NCBI GenBank assembly: GCA_035079385.1
Contig: JAVHKY010000004.1
Span: forward strand, 22,619,001-22,683,000
DNA length: 64,000 nt
Source of the DNA: Aspidiotus rigidus
Lineage: Eukaryota > Arthropoda > Insecta > Hemiptera > Diaspididae
Direction: 5' to 3'
In this document: one piece after another, positions 22,001 to 33,400 of the stretch
Layout of the letters: each line of letters opens with the position of its first letter
Position numbering within the stretch: position 1 is the first letter of the stretch
Position numbers and translations under genes: made by a program
The notes under the pieces: generated by a model
Databases searched by the model: none
What the model saw: only the letters and a program-made list of their open reading frames with translations
What the model was told of the DNA's origin: nothing

Positions 22001-25000
22001 TATACGCTGGTATTGGTAGGTTTCCGATAAATAGCGAAGTGAGAACCAAGGAAAATGGCTTCAAGATGGAGAGAGACGGCGAGATCAAGGAAGTCGATGG
22101 ATGAGTCTCCCAATTCGAGAGTGAAGTTGATAGTGAGATGAAGGGAGTTGAGGAAGGTGAGAAGAGATTCAAGCTAAGGTGAGGAACCATTCTAAATACG
22201 AAGTATGTCGTGGATCCGCTTATCTTAGCCAGGTGAGGATGTGAGGTTGAAAAAGAAGTGGATTAGAGAGCAGACTAGACTCGAGCTGATCCACGAAGAC
22301 GTTGGCAACAAGCGAGAAGAGGGGAGGGCCCACAGGTACGCCCTCAGGAAATTCGTAAATGGTGCCCTGATAAACAGCTATTGTGAGTTAAACATAAAGA
22401 AACGAGAATTTGAAATTCACAAACAATATCAGGGTCGATGTTGCGGGAAGATAGACGATCAAGCATGTAATTATTACACAAAGTAATCGCAGTATGTTGG
22501 TGTACATGCTAGACACATAGAAAGAAGCCAGAAGAGAGTCTAGGGGAAACTCAAAGTTTCCTCTAGGCTTTCTTCCTCCGCGTAATTTGCATATCGAGAA
22601 AACGCATATTATTCTCGTCTCAATAATCTTCCTCACAACACATCACACGGGTACAGACATGTGAAAATTTTCAAACGTGTTTTTTTCGACAACTTCTTTT
22701 TAACCATTACGACCCTTTTCTTATCGATGATCGTAAATCAAGATAGTTTTCCTCGTATAAATTTTCATTTCTAAGTACAATATCTATAGCGACCACCTAA
22801 AATAGAGAGATTATAGAAAATCCTAAATTGTTCACAAATTACCCTAACTTATTTCTTATTGATAATTACACTCACCTGGTAACGAAAGATATCCTGCAAT
22901 AGACCATCGTTCAGAGTGGGACTATCTATAACCAACCCGGTCAAACTACGAAACGTTCTCACAAATGCTCGTATCATAGTCCGATATGAATTGACCCTAT
23001 GATCACCATGACAGCTGGAGAGGTGAAGATCCTTTAATGTATTATTAAAAGGTGTAATTCCGCTTGCATTTCGATCACCGTGCACTCTCATTTCAAAATC
23101 GAGAGCCAATGACTTCAAGCCAGAATTCTTGATTTTTTGAAAAATTTTACAATCAGATAGACACAAGTTTTCCGAAACTTCTATTTTTAATGATTGTAAC
23201 TGAGTACAAGAATCCAGTAAACAGTTTATTAGGCGTTCCACAAGTACTGTGTCTTCTTTCGAACGAGAAATTTTTACATTAAATCTGACAAATGTTAGTT
23301 GACTATGTCGAGGAAGAAAATCATAGACTATATGTTGAGGTAAAAGATTCAGGTTTATATTGTCCATATTAGTTAATCTGAAACGGATACAAAATACGTT
23401 GATCAATTTCACAAACAGTTTAGGAATTTCTTTGTTATTACAATTATTACAGGGGAAGCTTTTCATAAATCTTCTTTTCAGAAAAATATGAGGTAAGCGG
23501 TGTTCTAGATAAATTTTTTCTCAAGATGAGGAGAACCGCTATTTCTTTTTTCTAAATATAATTAGGCTACATGCGCTATACAATGGTGTTCTCGCAATTT
23601 TTTTTGCACTTATCAGGATCGTCGCACGTTTTTCTATGAAATTACGGTTGATCAGAACAATTTTTAAATTCTATTACAGATCACCATATAAAATTGAAAT
23701 TCTTGTTCCTTTTTGTTCACCTGGAAGATGACTCGTCCGTCGAAAGCGTACGGTGTAAAGAATTTTAAGTTTATGCGGTGATTTGTAATAAAATTTTAAA
23801 ATTATCACTGATACAATGAGTACAGTATACTCCTTAGACCAAATTACAAAAACAAAATACTTATGTTTCAGTGAAGAATAGAATTTGAACTTACTTAGGG
23901 AATTCGTAGCGCATGATAACATCATGAAGATCTGCTATACCGTCACAAAACTTGTTAGCTCTCAAATTGATGGATTTCATCCTCCTTCTCGAGTGTACCA
24001 ATTTTCCCAGCATGCCCTCCAACGTTGATTTTTCATTAGATTGAAGGGAGTTCTTCTCTGATATATCGATCGACAAACATTCATAATGGTGATACTCACA
24101 GGCGAATGAGAAGTGCTCGATGTTGGGATATATATCAAACAATACTCGCAAACAATTATTCGATATCCATCCCTCATCGGCGCCATTGACTCTTAACTTG
24201 ATTGAACATAAAAGTGGTCGACGTATGTTTAATTCTTCAAGGGCGAATTGTGAGATGAATTTCTGACCTTTTTCGCAAGGCCAAACCCACGGCGAAAAAT
24301 AATCAAATTCTAATTCTCGCATCTTATCGCAATATTCGATCACGTGTCGTAGGGTCTGGTTCGAGAGCTTGCAATGCTCAAGAGACAACGATTCGATTCT
24401 TGAGCCACAATTCTTCCAAACTAGTAATGATCGGGTCGGATCGATGCTGAAATCGAGGTGGAGTAACTCGAGATTTAAAATACTTCGTTGACTGTTCTCT
24501 AAAATTTCCAAAATAACGCCTACACTTAGGTCGAAATGACCGTTGAAATAAAATTTTTCTCTTTTGGAAATTTCTCTGTCGTTGTTTAATCTGAACCATC
24601 GCTTAGACACGGATCGAGCGTTCTTACGATCTCTGAGCGGTAGATCGGTGAGTATCTTTATCAGGATCTGAAATCATGAGTTCAAGGATATTTCAGAATA
24701 CTATTCAGTACCAATCACACGATCTTAAAATCATATAAGCAGTATTTTCCCTTCTTAACTTATTTCAAAAATGTCGCTTAAGCACATAAAGGACTCGGTC
24801 AAGAGAGGAGCATCAAGATATTTTACATGTTTTGATACAAAAGCTACAGTAAAGCCCAAAAAAATCACTGCACTTGCATTAGGGCTCTTCTAAATCTTAA
24901 AATATTTGGATGAGGGATCAGAACACCCAAAATAAAAGCTCAATGAAGTTTGTTGCTCAGATCAATGGACCTTACCATTGAACTTGAATCATAAATGAAC

Positions 25001-26440
25001 CTCTTCCATACAATCTCTCTAGGTATTCCTGAATTTGAACTCGAGACTGCTATAGACAAAAAGTTGAGAACATACACTCGGGCATGATTAAAAATCTGTA
25101 CCCAAATCACTCCCTTATCTCCTTCCTTTATTCAACTTTATCTTCACACAAAACATTTACGCCATATTTTGGAAAAAATTTATCATCATGCACACACTGA
25201 AACCCAACGCAGACCCTCTCGTCCCTGCTTCATGTCGTCCTACAGTCCTCTTCAGTGTTCTTGGCAGGTTAATCCAAAATGTCCTCAACAAAAGAATTTT
25301 ACGGTATTTAGCTCAAAAAGTTCGTACAAAGTTGGGAGCTTTCGGGGTGAAAATCTTTTTTTTTGGGAATATCTCAAAAAATCAAGTTCCAATTGAAAAA
25401 AGTTTCGAACGAAAAGTGTTCCTCGTGAAATTTGCTATAAAATGGACGACCTATCTCAACTTTCTCCGAAAGCTGGTAATAAGTTTCGAGCTTTTGGAAG
25501 CAAATTAGGCTTTTTCAAATATCTCGTGAGATTAAGCTCCAATGAGAAACAAATTGAAGAAGAAAAGTGTTTTCTGCAAAATTTTCTTCAAATTTGACTA
25601 AGTATTTGTATTTTGTTTCAAAATACGCTGAAAGCTCCGAGCTTTTGAAAGAAAATTGATTTACACAATACTTACGCGCGGGGGTAATATTAAAGGAGGG
25701 GGGTTGTTGGTAAATGAAAAACTCGAGCGAGAAACAAAATACAAGTAGTCAAATTTGAAGAAAATTTCGTAGAAAACACTTTTTTTTTCAATTTTTTTCT
25801 CATTGGAGCTTCACCTTCCGAGATATTAGAAAAAGCCTAATTTGTTTCCAAAAGCTCGGAACTTATTACCAGCTTTCATAGTCCATTCTGTAGCAAATTT
25901 CACGAGGAACACTTTTCGTTCGAAACTTTTTTCAATTGGAACTTGATTTTTTGAGATATTTTCAAAAAAAAAGGTTTTCCCTCGAAAGCTCCCAACTTTG
26001 TACGATCTTTTTCAGCTTATAATTGAACTTACAACGAAGTTTGAGTACCTTAAAATGTAGCAAATTTTACGGGGAACATTTTTTGTCGGAAGACTTTCCT
26101 TCATTGAGCACACATTTTTCGAGTTATTCGCAAAAAACTGATTTAGAGGGGCTAAAACGTGCCACAAAAAATTTAGCACGAGGTGTAGGGGGTGGGAACT
26201 TTGATATGTTTTTCGGGGCACCAAACTTGACCATGTATAATCATTTCCCCTTGTGTACACCAAAATGTCTACGAGACCATTTTTTGTGTCTCAATTGCCT
26301 GTACTAGATAGGTTAGATTGTTTAAATATAGTACATAGTTCAACTATGTAGTAACTGTAACAAATAAAAGGGAAAATTACTTCGTCCGGAAGGCACTGGA
26401 TATTTGTACCATTCGTAGGTGATACTTCGGAGGTGTCCAT
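19080..26440 (-). CDS. F-box/leucine-rich-repeat protein (gene A, seven exons, intact)
   Basis: Predicted SCF ubiquitin-ligase substrate adaptor: the F-box binds Skp1 and the repeats bind the target. Exons on the minus strand: 26440-26381, 24667-23895, 23377-22876, 21731-21602, 19752-19637, 19555-19388, 19304-19080. All borders are GT/AG, phases sum correctly and the total is 1974 nt (657 aa plus stop). It starts MDTSEVSPTNGTNIQCLPDE. Exon 2 continues ILIKILTDLPLRDRKNARSV, completing an F-box of about 40 residues. LRR-like lines include GSRIESLSLEHCKLSNQTL, LKDLHLSSC, RQLTSLKLW and LPNLTTLFL. No signal peptide or membrane segment is seen. The ATG follows TTTCAG, so an upstream 5' exon is possible. 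Introns hold LINE, Penelope and foldback DNA. Confidence 0.82.
20505..21110. repeat. minisatellite of about 118-bp units in both orientations
   Basis: Lies in intron 4 of gene A. Units share GTTGTGTGCT(A/T)GCGGTGAGAG, GCTGAAATTCTGGTAGTTTC and GGAGGAAATGGAA; copies start near 20505, 20620 and 20740. From 20870 the same sequence appears inverted. Only the inverted end (from about 20980) has a counterpart in gene B (44440 onward), so the array grew or shrank after duplication. Confidence 0.6.
21810..22690 (-). pseudogene. second Penelope-like family in intron 3 of gene A
   Basis: Minus-strand remnants of a Penelope-type RT, decayed. It is better preserved in the duplicate at 45290-46140, where GLPPGAPLLSLVFDIFMDQ and YVDDIFSVF are readable. 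The 3' portion (21862-21950) recurs inverted at 22565-22640, giving a head-to-head inverted pair like that at 1-2820. Its presence at the same intron position in both genes dates the insertion before the A/B duplication. Confidence 0.65.
25080..25312 (+). pseudogene. LINE reverse transcriptase relic in intron 1 of gene A
   Basis: The plus-strand frame reads MHTLKPNADPLVPASCRPTV followed by LFSVLGRLIQNVLNKRILRYL. This matches the RT finger region (IPKPNKDPxxPxSYRPISLL, then LGKLFExxL) of Jockey/I-type LINEs. It is cut at about 25312 by a foldback element. An almost identical copy is at 48258-48490. Confidence 0.75.
25313..26030. mobile_element. foldback element of about 700 bp in intron 1 of gene A
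   Basis: The left arm (about 25313-25640) and right arm (about 25725-26030) are long imperfect inverted repeats. Examples are AAAGTTGGGAGCTTTCGGGG against CGAAAGCTCCCAACTTTGTA, and GAACGAAAAGTGTTCCTCGTG against CACGAGGAACACTTTTCGTT. The centre has a G-rich stretch (GCGCGGGGGTAATA). No coding potential; overlapping short frames on both strands are artefacts of the symmetry. Duplicate at 48490-49190. Confidence 0.8.
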
Positions 26441-26997
26441 CTGAAATTCAGTAAAGATTAAAAATATGAGTCAAATGTATAGACCAAATTGAATTAATTT
26501 CCATGTATCATAAGAAAAATGGTTTACACTCCAATAATTTATCATGAAATGTTTACACGTAGGTGGCTACACAATTTTGACATAATAACACTTGAACATC
26601 CTCCTTCAATTTTGTGAAATTAAAAAATTTACGGTGGGTTCCTTGCTCTGGAGTAGACCGGATTGAAAGATTCCGCTTGGAAGGAAAATTGACAAGAAGG
26701 CTCAGCGAAAACACTCAAAAGGTTTATTTTTACTTGTACTATTTTGTGCAGAGGAGTATCATAGGTGACTCGAACAAAACATTTGTAAAATTGGATATCA
26801 ACACCTACGGCATTAGATGACGAAGGAATTACCTATTTTTCTATCAATAGCGTCGTCTCTGACATAGGTATAAAAACTGGTCACCCTCTCAAAATTTCTG
26901 AAAAAAGTACCATCCATTCTTAAGGACAGATACCCAAGATCAACAAGAAAAAGTGGGTAACCCCGAACGAGCGCGTCATCAAAATGTGAATAATCTA

Positions 26998-27800
26998 TAT
27001 TATAAGAGAGCCGTTGTCGCCTTTTCACGTGAAAACTACCAAACCAAACGACATGAAAGTCAGCATGATGAAAGTTGATACCTCCTAGAGTGTTTATATC
27101 GAAGTAAAATTGTAAAAAGTATTTTCGGTAAGCTGTAATTGAGCTTTAAAAGACATTTTGCGTCTGTGTGTATGTGTGAGTACGTATATATTTACTTCGC
27201 TTATCAATTACCCCAGCGCAACACATTGCATCGTTATCAGCGCCAAAGCAACCACATTCACTCTGTTTGTTTGCGTAAAGCAACACATTAGCTCTGTTTG
27301 TTTGTACGTCCGGTGTATTGGGGTTTAAACCTACACCAGAGAGCGCTACTGAAAGGGTGAATCGGAGAATTTATGTTCGTTCATCATACATTGATTTTCA
27401 ATCAACTGTTATTTTTTCAATATATCATTTATTGCTACAATTTTTTTTGTATTTAATTTATTTGATTCAATTTAATCCATCTACATTATAAGAGAGTCAT
27501 TGTCGCCTTTTCACGTCGAAACTACGGAACCAAACGACATGAAAGTCAGCATGCTGAAAGTTGATACCTCCTAGAGTGTTTATATCGAAGTGAAATCGTG
27601 AAAAGTGTTTTCGGTAAGCTGTAATTTGAGCTTTAAGAGACGTTTCGCGTTTGTTTGTATGTGTGAGAACGTATATATTCACTTCACTTATCGGTTACCC
27701 TAGCGCAACTCCAACACATTGCATCGTTATCAGTGCTAAAGCAACCACATTCGCTGTGTTCGTTTGCAAAGCAACACATTAGTTCTGTTCGTTTGTACGT
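26998..27800 (+). repeat. duplicated Helitron 5' end (two ~310-bp direct repeats)
   Basis: 26998-27330 and 27483-27800 are diverged direct repeats sharing AAACGACATGAAAGTCAGCA, CTCCTAGAGTGTTTATATCG and CACATTGCATCGTTATCAG. Each begins with TCTA(T/C)ATTATAAGAGAG. This suggests one Helitron inserted into, or copied in tandem with, another so that two 5' ends share one 3' end. Confidence 0.75.
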
Positions 27801-28473
27801 TTGGTGTACATACACTGTTACACTTTACTTAAAAATTGTGTGTTCAGTGTTGCTACGCTGATACTTAACAAAATGCCCACTTTCTTATTGAGATCTCAGC
27901 GTTCTCCCGTCCAGTATGACGCAACATCATGTGATTGGGATTTGAGATGCGTGTGTTTATGCGTGAGTGCATTCTGATTCTGTCCTTCCTGCCTCTTATC
28001 AAAGCCTGTATCAGTTGTGTTTTCATTTCTATTATAGGGCTTTTCCATGTCGGCGTATTGCATATATATTCTCCTACGTGTTATCGAAATGAGGAGTTGA
28101 AGATCTGTCAAAAAGGCACCCGTCAAAGGGGTGTCATTTTTGTGGATATCCACATTTTTGAATTCTCTGAACCATTTCCTATCAATATACAAAATTTTGA
28201 AAAAACAAAAAATTACATTTACGCTTATGGTCACTCAACCTCATCTCCATAAAAAGGGCACCCGAGGTACACATCTTTATTGAATTGTCCCACATTCATT
28301 TGTCGATCAATTTGAAAAATAATTAGTGATCTGTAAACACGCAAAATATTTTTTGTCATCATAGATTTTGTGATAAAATGAATGTGGAATGAGTAATCTG
28401 AACATGAAACTCCAAAGACATATTTTGAAAATCAACTATTGCTCACGGGTGCCCTTTTGACAGATAACTCCTC

Positions 28474-28582
28474 AAATGGTAGTATTTCTAACATTGCTCT
28501 TATGGCAAACTACACAACAATGAAAATGAGTATGCAATCCAGCAACACCCATAAGAGCAATGTTAGAAATACTACCATTTCG
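28474..28582. repeat. strong hairpin inside the Helitron
   Basis: AAATGGTAGTATTTCTAACA (continuing TTGCTCTTATGG) pairs perfectly with CCATAAGAGCAATGTTAGAA (continuing ATACTACCATTT) over 32 bp, with a loop of about 45 bp. A wider inverted pair (28022-28125 with 28444-28640, sharing CCATGTCGGCGTATTGCATA) surrounds it. Probably a nested foldback. Confidence 0.75.
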
Positions 28583-30145
28583 ATAACACGTAGGAGAATA
28601 CGTATGCAATACGCCGACATGGAAAAGCCCTATAGGAGTATCTTCTTATCTTTAATCGGGTTTTTATGTCCTCCGTTTAACTCATCGAATTCTGAATTTA
28701 TCAAGTTGTACTCTTCAGTGTAGGTCGGTATTTATGTGTAGAAGGTTCTAACGTCAAAATTTTTCAAAAATTTTTCAAAAAATTTCATTAGCGCGGCTTT
28801 AATCGAGTTTTAAAGTTTTGAGGCGCAGCAGGACGTATGAAGCGCTGTACTTTCCTTCCATGCATGAACGTGCTTTCTCACCATGCGAAGATTTTTGTAT
28901 GCGTAATGCATGCACAGACCTGTTTGTGTATTGTAGTTTGTAACAAAGTCTCTACCAAATTCCAGTCAGTGTTTTCTCAGTGGGGCAAAACGAAAGAAGT
29001 CCGATCTTAATGCAGTAAAAATAGCAAAACGTCAGAAATTTCATCTTAGTCGACATTCGTTTGTTGTCAAAAAGAAAAGAAGTCAACGGCAAGGCAGACG
29101 CGCTAATGATAATGATAAGTGGTCTTCCTTATAACGTTAATTTTGATTATAAACTAAAAAGTATGAACGTCGTTTGCTTATCGCGTGTTGCAAATTTATT
29201 TAAAGATGAAAATATGAAATTAGTTTAGCTACCACCGTTTCCTGATGTATTTAATTTTTGCAGCAGAATTTTACTAAAGAAGGGAAAAAGTCTTATTGTG
29301 CAAAGCATCACGGTAAGAAGATGATTTATGTGGTGGAATTTATTGTGGGTAAGATTTTTTCGCACGAAATAAAAAGTTAAAAATCACAAAAAAACAAAAA
29401 CTATAAGCGGTTGAGAATAATTTCACAAAAAACATTAAAAAATCAACATAAAAAAAATGCATCAACGAAAAAACAAAGAAATCACAAAAAATTGAAACTT
29501 TTGACCGAAAAATTAATACATACAAAAGAAAGCATTGAAAAATTGGACAGAAAAAAATTTTTGTAATAATAAGACACTATTATTTTCGTATTAAGAACTT
29601 TTCTTTTAATGAAGACGGAATGAAAAATTGAATTTCAAACCTGACTAAAACGAAAAAATTCAAATCTTTTCATCGGTAGACCTCAACAGAAAGAAATTCG
29701 GATCTCTTGATACTAAATCTCGGTGAGAAAAAAAGCTTCAGATCTTTTGGGTTCTAGATATTGACAGGAGAAGAGAAACTGTAGATTGAATTCAGGGACT
29801 ATTAAAAATATCCCCGTAATTACCGAAAAAAAAAAAAAAAAAAAGAAGGAATGATTGAAATTATTTAAAAAAATTCGAATAATGAATTTCAAAGATGCAA
29901 GAAACCTTCAAGTAGCTACTGAAATAGTATAATAATTTGTAATTCGTAGCGAAAACAAACGATATTGTAACTCGCTTCTGTTTTTCTATAATATTGATTT
30001 TTGTTTTGTTTTTGTTTTTTTTTTTTAATTTTCTTTTTCAGTTATTAAAGTTAATTCCTGTAACAGTCATTTTAGTATTTAGTCTGAACAGATATACGCT
30101 TATATCGCTACAATGTGCCGCCCAAAGGGCGGGTAATTCAGCTAG

Positions 30146-30235
30146 TTCTTATATAGACTAATTCAATCAATCCCTCCTCAGGAAAATACCTGTTTAACAC
30201 GGTGACGTCGTCGTTATTCGGATGTCGAATAATTT
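30146..30235 (-). pseudogene. 3' end of a Penelope-like element, unit A
   Basis: Minus strand reads RHPNNDDVTVLNRYFPEEGL then IELVY, the last residues of the Penelope C-terminus (compare NNNDVTVLNTYIPEEGLIEL in 11889-12060). Only about 90 bp remain. The Helitron is inserted at its 3' flank. The paired copy in unit B is at 50240-50336. Confidence 0.75.
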
Positions 30236-30239
30236 CGTT

Positions 30240-30935
30240 AGAATCTATGATAGGCTATAGACTTACCCCACATGAACCTCTTCTCCGTCTTTTTGTATTT
30301 GGTTTCGATCGATGGTCTTCCGTCTTACGAAGACGCCGTTTAGCGAGTATTCGTGGTGGATTGGCTTCAAGGACGGATTTCTCCATTATTTGAATGCGAG
30401 ATTGAGTACTATAAAAAATGAGATAAACGTCATTAAAACTCCAGCGCTAGGGACGGCGTGGCGTACTTTGCCAGGTAAAAGTGAATTAAACGCTTTCTAA
30501 ACAGAATTATTAGGTAGGTACCTAGAGAGAAAAGATGCTTTCTAATCCAAAGAAGGGATGTACTCAGCAAAATGTTCTAAGAACTGTTTCTGAGAGTGTG
30601 CGGTCGTTTAGAATGAAGGACACGTTTTGTTACGAAGCGCACTGTCGCAAGATACAAGACTCTGATATATGTGAAAATCATAATTTTGGTCAATATGCAT
30701 GTCAGATTGAATTAACTAATTACTCTTATATAAACAGAAATGAAGATTACTTTTTGCAGAAGTCGACTGATGCCAACAGACGTATCTTCCAAAATGTTTG
30801 TCTGAAATTTGAGAAAAGTTCGAGAATACATTATCAAATTTTATCAATTTCTATGGAGCACAATAAAAATAATTCTAGCTTCATGTACTAATTTGAGAAG
30901 AAATGCTTGAATACAATGGTCCTTAAAATTTTGGA
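30240..30935 (+). repeat. unit-end block, unit A: two adjacent unassigned frames
   Basis: Two plus-strand frames recur in units A and B. One (30312-30500) has WWIGFKDGFLHYLNARLSTI and ALGTAWRTLPGKSELNAF; the other (30535-30891) has DVLRTV/VLRTVSESVRSFRMKDTF and YACQIELTNYSYINRNEDYF. The 50403-50931 copies differ at few residues. Frame conservation hints at former or present coding exons, with AG/GT-like edges at the CCAGGTAAAAGTG junction. I recognise no family. Confidence 0.45.
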
Positions 30936-31913
30936 TCTAACTTGGAAAATACGTCAATTTTCAACGTTGAAAAAATCTATAAACGACCGAATGTTCGCAC
31001 TAAAAGAGATTTGATCGAAAGATCAGAATTGCGTGAAAAATTTGACGAAGTTTTCGCCTGATTAGTTTCCATTTGAACATCCCTGTACATACGAGTATGA
31101 TGAGCAACTCGGACCCACCTATTTGAAAACGAGATACTTACCAATTTTTTTCAAAATAATAACTTTAATTTTACTAATTTTTTTAATTTATTGAATCAAT
31201 TTATTTATTTTAATTTTTCTTCTAATGTATGATTATTTAAAAATTACATTAACTTACATAATTTTATTTTATGTATTTTTATATTTCATTGGTAGGCCCA
31301 ATTTTTAATGATACCATCGGCTCCTGGGGAGACTTATTCGAGTTTGAAAAATCTGATCTCATACAAAATTTTATAAAGACGCCTAAACACGAATAAAACT
31401 TCTAACTTAAAATTGGTTCAACTTACCGCTCCGACGGAAGATATTTTGATTGATATAGATAAGAAACTTTTTCAAGAAGGTGCGATCTGCAATCTGGTGA
31501 CAAAAGGACTGGCTTCGAATGCAGTCCGTATTTTTCACTTATGAACTTCTTCGAACTGAAAGAATATAATTTTACAGAGCGATATTAATGAGAACATATT
31601 AAGAATAATGTAGGTAAGACTCGACAATAATGACGCGGATGTAGAAAAAATTTTAGAAAGTTTACCACATCAATAACCACCAGCTCCTAATGATGTTCCA
31701 TTTAAGTGTTGTAGAGAATCGTTTTCAAATATACGACCAAGAGATGCGAGTATTTATAAGTGACAGATAGTGAGAACACACACGCAGCACTGGTTTGAAA
31801 AGTTGGAATGCAAGCGGGTACAAGCTTTCAGCAAATGTACAAGAAACAAAAAAAAAAGAAGGTATTGCAGTATGGCCATCTAAGCGTAACGGACGTGCGG
31901 ATTATTAATAAAA

Positions 31914-32290
31914 GAATGCTCCAGCGCAAGGGACGGCGTGGCGTACTTTGCCAGGTAAAAGTGAACTAAACGCTTTCTAAACAGAATTAGGTAGACGTAC
32001 CTATAGAGAAAAGATGCTTTCTAATCCAAAGGAGGGACGTAGTCTGCAAGATGTACTAAGAACAGTTTTCGAGAGTGTGCGGTCGTTTAGAATGAAGGAC
32101 ACGAAATGCACTGTCGCAAGATACAAGACTCTGACATATGTGCAAAAAGGAAGAATCTCAGTATGGGTACCTCAAGGTGACGGATTCTCGATAAGCGGTG
32201 TAAGTACCTAATTATCAATCGAAGAATGTGAAACTTCTCCACGGTCGATTTCTCTCGGAGGTCTTCTTTTCTACTAGTAGTTATACATTA
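31914..32290 (+). repeat. second unit-end block at the end of unit A
   Basis: Repeats GGGACGGCGTGGCGTACTTT and the MLSNPKEG...RSFRMKDT frame (32014-32211), then YVQKGRISVWVPQGDGFSI. Copies at 13655 and 53540-54300 are similar. A hAT element follows at 32292 and interrupts the block. Confidence 0.55.
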
Positions 32291-32291
32291 A

Positions 32292-33083
32292 CAGCAGTTC
32301 CCAAACTTTCTTAGACCACGACCCAATTTTAGAGTTGGCCTTTTTCTTGCGACCCATTTTCCATTCTCCAGAAAAAAATGCAGTGAAAGGATATCTATTT
32401 TATTTTCGTAATATTAGACGTACATTTATGTAAATCATAACTCTAATTTCATTTTATTGATAAAGAGGGGTATGAGAGCAGTGACCCTGTTTCCTATACT
32501 TATCAGTTACTGCAGCTATATCTATATTAATGTTGGAAATTTTTAAAAGTTGAGAATCATTCATCTGTAAACGATTTCGGTATTTGGTTGTCAGACCGAC
32601 CATGGCTGAAAAGCCTACCTCACATAAGTATGATGAGGAAAATGGTAATAATAAATGCAGAGCCTCTGTAGCCAAGATCGGATACTTGTTGAAGAGGAAA
32701 ACCAGAAATTCATCAAATTCATTCTTCTAAAATTGTCCCTTTCCGTTGAATCCTCAGATAAATCGATTAATTGCTCGTCCCCTTCAGTTGATATCCCACT
32801 CATCTGGTTTTCTTGGAAAGGATTAGCTACCCATATCCTACTTGCACATCTCTCTGTGGAGTGTTGGAAGTATATTTCACATACATTTGCGCGAAGTAGA
32901 AGATTTATTTTGTTCTCTTGACAAAACTTGATTTTATTTCTCAAATTTTCAAATTTTATTCAAATACAAAAATTTTAGAATTTTTCGGGACCCACTTTAC
33001 ATCTTCTCAAAAGTTTTGGCGACCCACTTTAAATTTTCTCGCGACCCGCAAAAGGTTCGCGACCCATACTTTGGGAACCACTG
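32292..33083 (-). mobile_element. internally deleted hAT transposon
   Basis: Ends CAGCAGTTCCCAAACTTTC (32292) and TTTGGGAACCACTG (to 33083) are inverted repeats of the common hAT type CAGNGGTTCCCAAACTTT. Subterminal CGACCC-rich runs also occur at both ends. The paralogous block near 13912 (TACATTAATAGAACAGG) is uninterrupted. An 8-bp target duplication is not visible, so one flank has changed. Confidence 0.85.
32454..32944 (-). pseudogene. hAT transposase C-terminal relic
   Basis: Minus-strand frames read WVANPFQENQ, EQLIDLSEDSTERDNF and NFWFSSS, then after a frameshift ATEALHLLLPFSSSYLCEVG, FSAMVGLTTKYRNRL and HCSH. This is the hAT dimerisation region of FAM200/ZBED5-like transposases (LLPFxSTYLCExGFS, KxKYRNRL). 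The N-terminal zinc finger and most of the DDE core are deleted. Not functional. Confidence 0.8.
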
Positions 33084-33184
33084 GATGGAACAGGATTCCA
33101 CATTTGAATCTTTTCTGTTTCTTTGTAGGTGTTCTATTCTGTGTTAATGCATTTTATACTAACTTCCGATTTTGACGGAAAATA

Positions 33185-33400
33185 ACAGCCGCGCCATGGT
33201 TTATCAATACAGATCAGCTACAAAAAGACCTTAACATCGACACAGTCAAATAGATTGTCAGCCGCCATGCCACCTGGTACGAACGATGTCTCCATAACCA
33301 CCCTAACATGTTGACCCTGCAGCTCTTACAAGAGCCGGAACTATGTAGACTGCAAAGGAAACATCCAGTTGACGTCGTCTAGAGAACCACGCTCAAACCC
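33185..33400 (+). pseudogene. Jockey-type LINE C-terminal relic
   Basis: The plus frame reads PWFINTDQLQKDLNIDTVK, a stop, then IVSRHATWYERCLHNHPNML and LQRKHPVDVV. The C-terminal tail of insect Jockey elements has the same order (PWYVRNxxLHxDLxIxTV, then RLxxHxNxLAxxLL, then LKRxHPxDL). Confidence 0.75.

Larger units (their letters stand above)
26994..30145 (+). mobile_element. non-autonomous Helitron, with empty site in unit B
   Basis: Starts with TC (26994, TCTATATTATAAGAGAG) and ends with CTAG (30142-30145). The terminal CTAG follows a hairpin CCGCCC-AAA-GGGCGG (30118-30132) by 9 nt. It is inserted exactly between A (26993) and T (30146). Unit B reads GAATAATTCTTATATAG at that point (junction 50239/50240), the uninterrupted A/T site. 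The 5' end is repeated at 27479 (TCTACATTATAAGAGAG), with about 310 bp of similarity. No Rep/helicase frame is visible. 28070-28640 contains strong internal inverted repeats. Confidence 0.9.
14210..31850. repeat. tandem segmental duplication, unit A
   Basis: Aligns co-linearly with 35700-51930. Anchors are 14560-15250 with 35700-36640, 16200-16600 with 37640-38020, 17000-19300 with 41445-43460, 21600-24667 with 45098-47849, 24668-26840 with 47850-50040, and 30146-31850 with 50240-51940. Unit A alone contains a LINE tail (17568-17886), a Helitron (26994-30145) and extra minisatellite. The same order is partly visible in unit D and in the start of unit C (55300-56216). Confidence 0.85.

Noticed and set aside
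25169..26307. Short frames repeated almost identically at 48347-49485, looking like conserved proteins
   Set aside because: They are parts of a LINE relic and a foldback arm in a recently homogenised tract; similarity reflects duplication, not coding constraint.
27648..27680. Reverse-strand GCGAAACGTCTC as another hammerhead box
   Set aside because: No CUGANGA-like box or stem II precedes it.
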